Part shown: one piece after another, positions 1-6,163 of the stretch
How positions within the stretch are numbered: position 1 is the first letter of the stretch
Layout of the letters: each line of letters opens with the position of its first letter
Source of the DNA: Candidatus Aminicenantota bacterium
GTDB lineage: Bacteria > Acidobacteriota > Aminicenantia > UBA2199
NCBI GenBank assembly: GCA_030620255.1
Contig: JAUXFB010000054.1
Span: forward strand, 1-7,625
Direction: 5' to 3'
Length of the DNA: 7,625 nucleotides
Made by a program: the position numbers and the translations under genes
The notes under the pieces: model-generated
Seen by the model: only the letters and a program-made list of their open reading frames with translations
Database searches by the model: none
What the model was told of the DNA's origin: nothing

Positions 1-11
1 AATCTTGGTTA

Positions 12-40
12 TTGACAAAATCAACAATTTTTGATATTAA
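12..40 (+). promoter_or_regulatory. Promoter of tRNA-Asn
   Basis: A perfect -35 box TTGACA lies at 12-17. After a 17-base spacer comes a fair -10 box, TATTAA, at 35-40 (4 of 6 to consensus). The predicted transcription start near 47 is about 9 bases before the mature tRNA 5' end. The tRNA-Gly gene at the other end of the window has the same layout, with the same TTGACAAAA start. Confidence 0.65.
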
Positions 41-55
41 TATGCTATCTTGGTT

Positions 56-131
56 TCCCCAGTAGCTCAATTGGCAGAGCGGGTGGCTGTTAACCACTAG
101 GTTCGCGGTTCAAGTCCGTGCTGGGGAGCCA
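56..131 (+). tRNA. tRNA-Asn (anticodon GTT), CCA encoded
   Basis: A full cloverleaf can be drawn. The acceptor stem TCCCCAG (56-62) pairs with CTGGGGA (121-127), followed by discriminator G128 and an encoded CCA (129-131). The D stem is GCTC (65-68) with GAGC (77-80). The anticodon stem is 82-86 with 94-98, and its loop CTGTTAA places anticodon GTT at 89-91. The T stem is 104-108 with 116-120, with loop TTCAAGT. The only non-Watson-Crick pairs are G-T wobbles. Five Ts directly follow the CCA (132-136), so the folded tRNA plus T run may end transcription. It reads asparagine codons AAC and AAT. Confidence 0.97.
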
Positions 132-133
132 TT

Positions 134-171
134 TTTCATTAACTATTCAGTAACTTCAGTAACTAATGAAA
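134..171 (+). repeat. Small inverted repeat enclosing a 9-bp tandem repeat
   Basis: TTTCATTA (134-141) is the exact reverse complement of TAATGAAA (164-171). Between the arms, TCAGTAACT occurs twice in tandem (147-155 and 156-164). The structure lies just after tRNA-Asn and before the first protein gene. The stem is AT-rich with a 22-base loop, so it is a weak hairpin, and its role is unknown. Confidence 0.4.
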
Positions 172-174
172 CTA

Positions 175-203
175 TTTAAATTTATAATAAAATATAGTAT
201 AAT
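175..203 (+). promoter_or_regulatory. Possible promoter for the flavin oxidoreductase operon
   Basis: The stretch 181-230 is almost pure A/T and holds four exact TATAAT hexamers (183-188, 198-203, 211-216, 221-226). The copy at 198-203 has the best partner: TTTAAA (175-180, 4 of 6 to the -35 consensus) at a 17-base spacing. That would start transcripts near 210, giving a leader of about 34 bases. In DNA this AT-rich, TATAAT is expected by chance, so the choice among copies is uncertain. Confidence 0.4.
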
Positions 204-243
204 ATTTACATATAATAGTTTATAATTATTATGGAGAACAAAT

Positions 244-1674
244 ATGGATTTAAAAAAGTTAAATTTAAAGTTTTCTAAAATAGAGTTACCCAGGTTAGAG
301 TTACCAAAATTTAAGCTTCCAAAGATAAAGATGCCAGAGCTTAAAATTGGAGATATAAAAGCAAGAATTCCAATTATTCAAGGTGGAATGGGAGTAGGTA
401 TATCTCTCTCCAAACTTTCTTCTGCTGTTGCAAATGAGGGAGGTATAGGAGTAATAGCTGCAAATGCAATAGGAATGATTGAACCAGATTATTTTAAGAA
501 TGGGGTTGAAGCAAATATGAGGGCTTTAAGAAAAGAGATAAGAAAAGCTAGAAGCCTGAGTGATGGCATAATTGGTGTTAATATTATGATTGCTTTGAAT
601 GATTTTCAAAATATGCTTCAGGTTTCAATTGAAGAGAAGGTTGACATTGTATTTCTTGGAGCTGGACTCCCTTTGAGGGGGATTCCAATAAAAGAGATTA
701 GAAGAGCTAATGTAAAGGTTGTACCAATTGTGAGTTCGGCTCGCGCAGTAAGATTAATATTCAAATATTGGCAAAAAAACTTTGATACCATCCCTGATGG
801 TGTTGTTGTTGAAGGACCAAAAGCAGGAGGCCATTTAGGATTCAAGGAAGAAGATATAGAAAATCCGGATTTCAGAATTGAGAATTTAATCCCTGAAGTT
901 ATTAAGGAAGTCAAAGAATTTGAAAAAGAGTTTGAAAGGGAAATACCTGTTATTGCTGCTGGAGGTATTTTTAATGGGAAAGATATTTATAAGTTTTTAA
1001 AACTTGGTGCTAATGGTGTGCAAATGGGATCTAGATTTGTTGCTACAGAAGAGTGTGATGCTGATATAAACTTTAAAAAAAGTTTTGTGGACTCAAAAAA
1101 AGAGGATATTGTTATTATACACAGCCCTGTTGGTATGCCGGGAAGAGCTATTTTAAACAGTTTTCTAAAAGATGTTAATTCAGGTGAGAAAAAAGAGTTC
1201 AAGTGTCCATGGAGATGTCTTGAGAGTTGTAAGGCTGACAATGCAAATTACTGTATATCTATTGCTCTTAATAATGCAAGAAAGGGTATTTTAAAGCATG
1301 GATTTGCATTTGCTGGCGCAAATGCCTATAGAATTGATAAAATAGTTCCTGTGGAGGAGCTGATAAATGAAATTACAGAGGATTACCTTGCTGTTGTTGA
1401 AAATGGTATTATCAGGATTAAGAACGAATATGAAAAAGTAAAGAAAAAGCTTATTGGATTAAAAGAGGAGTATGAAAAAACAATTGAAAGAGTGTCTAAC
1501 CTATTGAAAGAGGAATATAATAAAGCTTTTACAAAGGATTCAGCTAAAGTAAAAGGTGAACCAGAGAAAAGCTTTAGTAAAATTGACTGGCTGAAATCAG
1601 AGTATATTGAAAATTTCAAACTAATTGATGAAATAAAAGCTAAAATTATGGCAAGAACCTTTGGTTTAATTTAA
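244..1674 (+). CDS. NAD(P)H-dependent flavin oxidoreductase, nitronate monooxygenase family
   Basis: This is a TIM-barrel FMN enzyme of the nitronate monooxygenase / 2-nitropropane dioxygenase family, probably cytoplasmic. The core begins near residue 33 with the family start LKIGD...IPIIQGGMGVG. Residues 188-199 hold the VVEGPKAGGHLG segment with the family's conserved GGH, and 235-265 carry the FMN phosphate region (VIAAGGI, then GANGVQMGSRF). The ATEECDAD and SPVGMPGRA segments follow. A cysteine cluster (C321, C325, C329, C337) is worth noting. Residues 12-31 are four pentapeptide repeats ending in Pro, and about 378-476 is a Lys/Glu-rich helical, coiled-coil-like tail. At 476 aa it is longer than typical members of about 310-360 aa. 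The start is set by GGAGA (233-237) six bases upstream. Substrate is unknown: nitronate oxidation, enoyl-ACP reduction (FabK-like) or another flavin reaction are all possible. It is probably co-transcribed with the two genes that follow. Confidence 0.88.
   Translation: MDLKKLNLKFSKIELPRLELPKFKLPKIKMPELKIGDIKARIPIIQGGMGVGISLSKLSSAVANEGGIGVIAANAIGMIEPDYFKNGVEANMRALRKEIRKARSLSDGIIGVNIMIALNDFQNMLQVSIEEKVDIVFLGAGLPLRGIPIKEIRRANVKVVPIVSSARAVRLIFKYWQKNFDTIPDGVVVEGPKAGGHLGFKEEDIENPDFRIENLIPEVIKEVKEFEKEFEREIPVIAAGGIFNGKDIYKFLKLGANGVQMGSRFVATEECDADINFKKSFVDSKKEDIVIIHSPVGMPGRAILNSFLKDVNSGEKKEFKCPWRCLESCKADNANYCISIALNNARKGILKHGFAFAGANAYRIDKIVPVEELINEITEDYLAVVENGIIRIKNEYEKVKKKLIGLKEEYEKTIERVSNLLKEEYNKAFTKDSAKVKGEPEKSFSKIDWLKSEYIENFKLIDEIKAKIMARTFGLI
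277..351 (+). repeat. 15-bp coding tandem repeat (pentapeptide K-x-E/K-L-P)
   Basis: Codons 12-31 encode KIELP, RLELP, KFKLP and KIKMP, placing prolines at residues 16, 21, 26 and 31. A fifth, degenerate unit (ELKIG, 337-351) merges into the first conserved strand of the flavin enzyme. Each unit is 15 bases. The third base and some codons differ between units, so the repeat is not a very recent duplication. The pattern of charged, hydrophobic, charged, hydrophobic, Pro suggests an extended amphipathic strand. Confidence 0.75.
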
Positions 1675-1715
1675 GAATAAGAAAATTTTTAATTTTTCCA
1701 GAATAGGAGATTTGT

Positions 1716-3368
1716 ATGAAATTATTTTTAAGATTTTTTATTATTTTTATTCTTTTGTTTAGCTCCGGTATTTTAAAAAGTCAGACTCTTGATGAATATA
1801 TAAAGAAAGCTGGAGATTTTCAGAAATCTTATGAGCTTGACAAAGCAGTGAACATGATGTCTGAAGCAGTAAAAAAATATCCAAAAAAAGCTGATGCTTA
1901 TTCATATCTGGGTCTTTATATTGGTATGCAGGCAGGGACTACAAAAGATTTTATGGAAGCAGGCAAAAAGATAAATGAAGCTTTTGAGATGTTTGATAAA
2001 GCTGTTTTACTAGACCCGAAAAACCCTACAGCTCGATTTCATCGAGGTTTAATGGGAGTAAATATCCCTGAATTTCTGGGTAAATTGGATTCTGGAATTA
2101 AGGATCTGGAGATTTTTATTAAGATGGCTAAAGAGTCCCCGAAAAAGGTCTCAAAGGATATCTTAATAAGCAGTTACAATTTTTTAGCTAAGGGTTATCA
2201 GAAGAAAAAAGAGAAAAAGAGGGCAATACTTGCCTGGAAGAAAGTAATTGAACTTGCTCCTGGCTCAGATCTGGCAAAAAAAGCTGAAGAAAATATTAAA
2301 AAGATTTCTAAGGTAATAATTGATAAAAAAGTTGAGAAAAGGAAACCGGATTCGCCTGAAATAACCGGGCTAAAAAAACAGGTAAAAAATGAGCCTAACA
2401 ATTCAGCACTTTTAATAAAACTCGGTAAAGCTTATATAGATAAAAAAGATTTCGAAGAGGCAAGAAAAATATTAAAGAAAGCGATTGAAATAGACTCAAA
2501 AAATATTAAGGCTTATAAATTGCTTATATTTGTTATTGGAGAATTGGCTGTAAAAGGATATGATGAGAGAATCTATGAAGATACTGATTTACGCACAAAC
2601 CTGGCTTTTGAGTTAATGCGATTCATTGATAAAGCTTGTGCACTTTCGCCGGATGATGTTGAGATAAGGCTTTTAAGAGGTATAACAGGAGTTGAAATGC
2701 CTTTTTTTGTTAATAAACTCGAACAGGCAATTGAAGATTTAAAGTGGATTTCAAAAAGAGATGTTTCGGAATCTTATAAGGCAAAAGCTCTTTTCTGGCT
2801 TGGAAAGGCTTATCAGAAGAAAGCTATGATTTATTGGATAAAGGTGGTATCTAAATATCCAAAAACAGAAGCATCAAAATATGTATTTTCTGGATTACAT
2901 CCTAAAATTAAACGTCTCAATATTTCAAAATATAAAATGCCAGTTATAACAATAGATTTTTTATTGGGGTTTAGAGATGAATTAGCTCCGCAAACTGTAG
3001 TGTGGATTGAAAACAAAGAGGGTAAATTTATTAAAACCATTTATGTGTCAGGATTTAGTGGTTATGCTAAGGAACATCAGATCAATCTTCCGAAATGGTC
3101 AAAATCTTCAAATTTTGTTGATGTTGATGGGGTTACAAGTGCAAGTATAGATTTGGGACATCATATTTATGTATGGGATTTAAAAGATATATCAGGCAAA
3201 ATAGTAAATCCCGGGGAATATGTAATAAAAGTAGAAGTTTCACATTGGCCGAGTATGGAGTATCAATTAGTTTCAGCAGCAATTAAGTTGGGAAAAGATA
3301 AAGATCGTGTTGTAATTGAGCAAGGGGATTTGATACCTTATTTAGAGATTAAATATTATCCAAAATAA
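1716..3368 (+). CDS. Exported TPR protein with C-terminal DUF2271-like domain
   Basis: Residues 1-22 form a signal peptide (Lys/Arg start, long Phe/Ile/Leu core) with cleavage likely near residues 22-23, so the protein should act outside the cytoplasmic membrane. Residues about 25-395 are helical TPR-type repeats, clear at 230-262 (LGKAYIDKKDFEEARKILKK) and near 155-182. The TPR region is internally duplicated: residues 94-132 and 305-343 align without gaps with 17 of 39 identical, sharing RG..GV..P.F..KL. Residues about 408-548 resemble DUF2271, a periplasmic beta-sandwich domain, with PQTVVWIENKEGKF, IYVSGFSG, VDGVTSAS, LGHHIYVWDLKD and the PGEYVIKVE strand. The start has AGGAG (1705-1709) six bases upstream and lies 41 bases after the flavin enzyme. 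The DUF2271 call is from remembered family patterns. The function is unknown; TPRs suggest protein-protein contacts. Confidence 0.82.
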   Translation: MKLFLRFFIIFILLFSSGILKSQTLDEYIKKAGDFQKSYELDKAVNMMSEAVKKYPKKADAYSYLGLYIGMQAGTTKDFMEAGKKINEAFEMFDKAVLLDPKNPTARFHRGLMGVNIPEFLGKLDSGIKDLEIFIKMAKESPKKVSKDILISSYNFLAKGYQKKKEKKRAILAWKKVIELAPGSDLAKKAEENIKKISKVIIDKKVEKRKPDSPEITGLKKQVKNEPNNSALLIKLGKAYIDKKDFEEARKILKKAIEIDSKNIKAYKLLIFVIGELAVKGYDERIYEDTDLRTNLAFELMRFIDKACALSPDDVEIRLLRGITGVEMPFFVNKLEQAIEDLKWISKRDVSESYKAKALFWLGKAYQKKAMIYWIKVVSKYPKTEASKYVFSGLHPKIKRLNISKYKMPVITIDFLLGFRDELAPQTVVWIENKEGKFIKTIYVSGFSGYAKEHQINLPKWSKSSNFVDVDGVTSASIDLGHHIYVWDLKDISGKIVNPGEYVIKVEVSHWPSMEYQLVSAAIKLGKDKDRVVIEQGDLIPYLEIKYYPK

Positions 3369-3380
3369 AAAAGATTTAAT

Positions 3381-3941
3381 ATGAAAAGAGTATTCATTGG
3401 ATTGTTGAGTGTTTTTTTGATAACTTTATTTACCCAGCATTTGAGTCATGCAAAAGAAAGTATGTTGGAAAAGACCTATCATTTAGGAAAGGTAGGACAT
3501 TTAAAATTAAAGATACCTATGGATTGGAAAGAGGAGTTTGTGAAGCGCAGCAATGACACTTTTCCCAGAATTGAATTAACACCTTCTAAGCATATGGCGG
3601 GCAAGGTTGTTTTTGTAGTTATGTGGAAGTTGAAAGGGATGACAAATTTTGATTCAACTGAAGAATTAAAATTGTTTTTGGCTGATTCTGGTAATAAATT
3701 ACTCAATCGAGCAGAGGAAAAGGAAATTAAGCTTCTTGAGTTTAAAGGAAAACATTCTTTGGGATATTATTATGTGATCACTGATAAGAAACCTGCACCT
3801 GGAGAATATAAGATTTTAGCTCAAGGAGCTATTAGAGTGGGGAAACTAGCCCTATTGTTTTCAATCCTTAGTAATGAATGCAATTGCAAAACATTCAAAA
3901 ATGCCATTAAAATTCTTTCGTATGCAGAATACCAATATTGA
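3381..3941 (+). CDS. Small exported protein, possibly PsbP/DcrB-like fold
   Basis: This 186-aa protein has a clear signal peptide (residues 1-24) with a likely signal peptidase I site after S22-H23-A24. The mature part starts with a strand pattern, LGKVGHLKLKIPMDW, like the 'hydrophobic strand, Pro, Trp' opening of PsbP/Mog1/DcrB-type domains. It continues with alternating strands (VVFVVMWKL; YYYVITDKK) and ends in a hydrophobic strand plus helix (about 150-182) containing the only two cysteines of the mature protein (C167, C169). No catalytic motif is visible, and the fold assignment is a weak inference. The gene starts 12 bases after the TPR gene with no good Shine-Dalgarno sequence (AAAAGA only), suggesting translational coupling. 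The signal peptide supports the chosen start. It may work with the exported TPR protein in the envelope. Confidence 0.75.
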   Translation: MKRVFIGLLSVFLITLFTQHLSHAKESMLEKTYHLGKVGHLKLKIPMDWKEEFVKRSNDTFPRIELTPSKHMAGKVVFVVMWKLKGMTNFDSTEELKLFLADSGNKLLNRAEEKEIKLLEFKGKHSLGYYYVITDKKPAPGEYKILAQGAIRVGKLALLFSILSNECNCKTFKNAIKILSYAEYQY

Positions 3942-4050
3942 ACAAGTAAAAAGGTAAAAGTAGAATATCGAATAATGAATAGTGGATGAGTGAATGAGTA
4001 GATGGGTGGATGAGTAGATGAGTAACAAGTTACAAGTAAAAAGATAAAAG
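3942..4050 (+). repeat. 19-base direct repeat at 90-base spacing
   Basis: ACAAGTAAAAAGGTAAAAG (3942-3960) and ACAAGTAAAAAGATAAAAG (4032-4050) match at 18 of 19 positions, and the copies start exactly 90 bases apart. They flank the octamer array. A third, shorter ACAAGT lies at 4025-4030. The first copy begins within the stop codon of the preceding gene, so the repeat region abuts that gene with no spacer. Confidence 0.8.
3982..4021 (+). repeat. Octamer tandem array, consensus GTRGATGA, 5 units
   Basis: Five consecutive 8-base units are visible: GTGGATGA, GTGAATGA, GTAGATGG, GTGGATGA and GTAGATGA. Two units are identical and the others differ at one or two positions. The period of 8 is not a multiple of three, which argues against coding selection. 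Confidence 0.85.
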
Positions 4051-4055
4051 GGAAA

Positions 4056-4109
4056 AGTGACAGTGTCAGTGTAAGTGTAAGTGGAAGTGCAAGTTCATGT
4101 TCAAGTGGA
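4056..4109 (+). repeat. Hexamer tandem array, consensus AGTGNA, 9 units
   Basis: Nine consecutive 6-base units can be read: AGTGAC, AGTGTC, AGTGTA, AGTGTA, AGTGGA, AGTGCA, AGTTCA, TGTTCA and AGTGGA. The first four positions are nearly fixed while the fifth varies freely. Period 6 gives a repetitive Leu/Thr/Pro peptide if read on the minus strand, which explains the spurious small reading frame there. Confidence 0.82.
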
Positions 4110-4117
4110 AGCAAAAC

Positions 4118-4147
4118 CTCAAACTTAAACTTAGGCTTAAACTGATA
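4118..4147 (+). repeat. Hexamer array, consensus CTYAAA, first block
   Basis: The units are CTCAAA, CTTAAA, CTTAGG, CTTAAA and CTGATA. The 14-mer CTCAAACTTAAACT (4118-4131) recurs exactly at 4238-4251 and 4250-4263. Read on the other strand the units become TTTAAG/TTTGAG, which in shifted phase is AGTTTA. This is close to the AGTGNA units lying just to the left, so the two blocks are imperfectly complementary. Confidence 0.8.
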
Positions 4148-4159
4148 AAGGAAATATTA

Positions 4160-4199
4160 TTCAACCAATAAACCATTTAACTAATCAACTATTTAACCA
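4160..4199 (+). repeat. Octamer tandem array, consensus WTYAACYA, 5 units
   Basis: Five consecutive 8-base units are visible: TTCAACCA, ATAAACCA, TTTAACTA, ATCAACTA and TTTAACCA. In reverse complement they read TRGTTRAW, which resembles the left octamer array read in the phase TRGATGAG (up to 6 of 8 positions, such as TGGTTGAA against TGGATGAG). The two octamer arrays are therefore related in inverted orientation. Confidence 0.82.
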
Positions 4200-4203
4200 A
4201 GTC

Positions 4204-4224
4204 TCAGCTTTCAGCATTCAGCAA
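4204..4224 (+). repeat. Heptamer array TCAGCWW, 3 units
   Basis: TCAGCTT, TCAGCAT and TCAGCAA follow one another without a gap. This is the only 7-base period in the intergenic mosaic. With three units it is short, but the first five bases of each unit are identical. Confidence 0.7.
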
Positions 4225-4232
4225 AAACTGGA

Positions 4233-4268
4233 TCAAACTCAAACTTAAACTCAAACTTAAACTAAGAC
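4233..4268 (+). repeat. Hexamer array, consensus CTYAAA, second block
   Basis: Strictly alternating CTCAAA and CTTAAA units make a perfect 12-base duplication, ACTCAAACTTAA, at 4237-4248 and 4249-4260, flanked by degenerate units (TCAAAC before, CTAAGA after). It is the same repeat as the block at 4118-4147, about 120 bases away. It ends about 20 bases before the stop codon of the permease gene on the other strand. Confidence 0.82.
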
Positions 4269-4288
4269 TCACGTAAGCGTAAATCTCT

Positions 4289-6163
4289 TTACAATTTTTT
4301 GAATTTTAGTTCTTTTAAATCAGGCAAAGAAAAAACAGATACTTTCCCCTTTTTTCTTATAACTATTCCTGGCTTGAATATTTCAAAGGAGGAGTCTTCT
4401 CCGAATCTTTCGACATTTTTAAATCTTTTTAGAAGCTTTATTTTTTCTCCATCAATTTTATATAGGGCTTTAATCAGGTTGTTTTTAAAGTCAATCTGAG
4501 TAAAATATGCAATATCTGAATTAAAAACCCTTAAATATCCATCCAAATTAAAATCTGTTTTAATATCTTTAATTTTGAAATTTTCAAGATTCAGGACAAG
4601 TAATTTTTTTCTCTTTTTCTTCTTCATATCCCAAGCACTTGCATAAATAAATCTCTTTTTTTCATGGTTCAGGTTTGGTCTAAACCATCTAGGATTGAAA
4701 TGAATATCCCTTTTTTCAGGAATTTTTTTAATAATTTTCTTTTCTTTTTGTGTAAGGCTTTCAAAGATTATGTTTTGTTCGTCATTTGTAATCAGTATGT
4801 TATTTACGTATAGAGGCGGGTTTTTCGATTTTCCAATCTCTTTAACATTCCCATGCTTATTAATTTCAACTATCTGATATAAATTTTTTCCTATATGGAA
4901 ATACTTCAGCCATAATCTCTCATTAGATGTTTCATAAACCCCGAAAAGAAATGAAGATATATGTTTCCATTTGTTTTGAAATTTTAGCTTCTCTTTATTT
5001 ATTGCTTTTGTTACAGTATTGATAAGAATTAATGAGCGGACTTTGCCAACCTTTGTTGAATATGGACTCTCTCCTTTTTCCCTTTCAAAGAGTATAATTT
5101 CGTCTTTATATTTTTGTAATCTCCAGGATAATCGATTTTTTTTGTTAGAAGTATAACTGGTCTCAATATGATTGTTTATTTTATTAAACCTTTGCACCTT
5201 ATATACATCTTTTTCGGACCAATCAGACATATAAATGTGTTTTTCATCTTCAACAGAACTCCAGGAATATGGTTCAATGCTCTCCTTCAACTTAATCTTA
5301 CTCTCATTGTCATATATACAGGAATTAAAGTTAAAGTAGTTGGTTTCAATAAGTTTGTGATTTTCTGTCAGATAGTAACTTTTGTATGGATTATGTATCC
5401 CAGAATAGGCAAAAAAGATAGATAGAATTAATCCTGCTATAAAAGTTGGAATAAATAATTTTATGTATCTTTTATTAAAAATTGAACAGGACCTGATATC
5501 AAATTTTCTGAATGCTAAAACAAATGATGTAATAAAGGGAAGCACAAGGAAAAGAATTACAAAAAAGGTGAATTTAGGTTCTACAAAGCTCACACCAGCC
5601 ATAAATATAGATTTAAATGGAAAACAGAACAGACCATACCCCTTAAGCACATGTGCAATAGAATAAACTGCATAAACAAGTGCTAAAAACCCTGAAAAAA
5701 CAAAAAGAACTGTAATTGCATTAACAAGGAAGTTATCCCTTACACTTGAAAATGAAATAGAAATCAAAAAGAGAGCAAAAAAGAAGTAAGAAAATGACAC
5801 TATTGCAATAATTGAGATATTTTTCCCTCCAAGATAATAGAATACTATATATAACAGGTAAAATAGGATCATTGCAATAGCTCGGGGTGCTACTTTAATA
5901 CAAAGAAGCTTTAGCCTGGAATAGGGGAATGATAAAATATATTCTGTTCCTTTTTGTCTGACTTCACTTGAAAAAAGCGAAATTCCAAAAAAGAAAGCCA
6001 TAAAGAGAATTCCAAATTGAAATATAGGAAAGAAGGAGTCAAAGAATTGGAATGTGGATTTTGAAATAACCCTTTCTATAAACTCTGCACAAAGGATGAG
6101 AAAAATAATTAAAAGAAAATAAAGCATTTGTTTAAAAACTTCTTTAAACTCTTTTTTTAGCAT
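4289..6163 (-). CDS. ABC-2 type permease with large extracytoplasmic beta-rich domain
   Basis: This is the membrane part of the ABC transporter whose ATPase gene precedes it. The first about 253 residues hold seven predicted membrane helices (about 13-32, 44-64, 94-112, 116-139, 148-171, 197-217, 233-253). The loop at 66-90 (SSEVRQKGTEYILSFPYSR) is the typical ABC-2 cytoplasmic coupling segment. Positive residues in the 218-232 loop support a cytoplasmic loop there, and hence a C-terminus outside. Residues 254-624 have no helix long enough to span a membrane. They alternate short strands and turns in blade-like units (for example about 340-400, 420-470 and 510-624), suggesting a beta-propeller. 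AGGAGG (6169-6174) lies five bases before the start. The start overlaps the ATPase gene by 20 bases, so translation is probably coupled. Ordinary ABC-2 permeases have about 230-400 residues, so the outer domain is a fusion or lineage-specific addition. Substrate is unknown. Confidence 0.85.
   Translation of the reverse strand: MLKKEFKEVFKQMLYFLLIIFLILCAEFIERVISKSTFQFFDSFFPIFQFGILFMAFFFGISLFSSEVRQKGTEYILSFPYSRLKLLCIKVAPRAIAMILFYLLYIVFYYLGGKNISIIAIVSFSYFFFALFLISISFSSVRDNFLVNAITVLFVFSGFLALVYAVYSIAHVLKGYGLFCFPFKSIFMAGVSFVEPKFTFFVILFLVLPFITSFVLAFRKFDIRSCSIFNKRYIKLFIPTFIAGLILSIFFAYSGIHNPYKSYYLTENHKLIETNYFNFNSCIYDNESKIKLKESIEPYSWSSVEDEKHIYMSDWSEKDVYKVQRFNKINNHIETSYTSNKKNRLSWRLQKYKDEIILFEREKGESPYSTKVGKVRSLILINTVTKAINKEKLKFQNKWKHISSFLFGVYETSNERLWLKYFHIGKNLYQIVEINKHGNVKEIGKSKNPPLYVNNILITNDEQNIIFESLTQKEKKIIKKIPEKRDIHFNPRWFRPNLNHEKKRFIYASAWDMKKKKRKKLLVLNLENFKIKDIKTDFNLDGYLRVFNSDIAYFTQIDFKNNLIKALYKIDGEKIKLLKRFKNVERFGEDSSFEIFKPGIVIRKKGKVSVFSLPDLKELKFKKL

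Larger units (their letters stand above)
3942..4288. repeat. Intergenic mosaic of short-period degenerate repeats
   Basis: This 347-base gap separates two convergent operons and holds no convincing gene, promoter or classic terminator. Nearly all of it is made of short tandem arrays with periods 6, 7 and 8, each listed separately below. Their order is: direct repeat copy 1, octamers, direct repeat copy 2, AGTGNA hexamers, CTYAAA hexamers, octamers of the opposite sense, TCAGC heptamers, then CTYAAA hexamers again. Left-hand arrays read like the reverse complements of right-hand ones, so the region has a loose nested inverted layout. A function as a transcription boundary is conceivable but unproven. 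Confidence 0.8.

Noticed and set aside
3821..4114. Open frame of 97 codons on the minus strand with a Leu/Thr/Pro-rich start
   Set aside because: Its first part is the translation of the hexamer and octamer arrays and the rest is antisense to the small exported protein gene. There is no ribosome site and no family resemblance.
3942..4288. CRISPR array
   Set aside because: Units are 6-8 bases without unique spacers of about 30 bases, and there are no cas genes.
3942..4288. Rho-independent terminator between the convergent operons
   Set aside because: I found no compact GC-rich hairpin followed by a T run on either strand. The inverted relationships among arrays are imperfect.
5168..5666. Two plus-strand open frames (85 and 67 codons) inside the permease gene
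   Set aside because: Both are antisense to a well-supported coding region, have no ribosome sites, and fall in low-complexity A/T-rich sequence.
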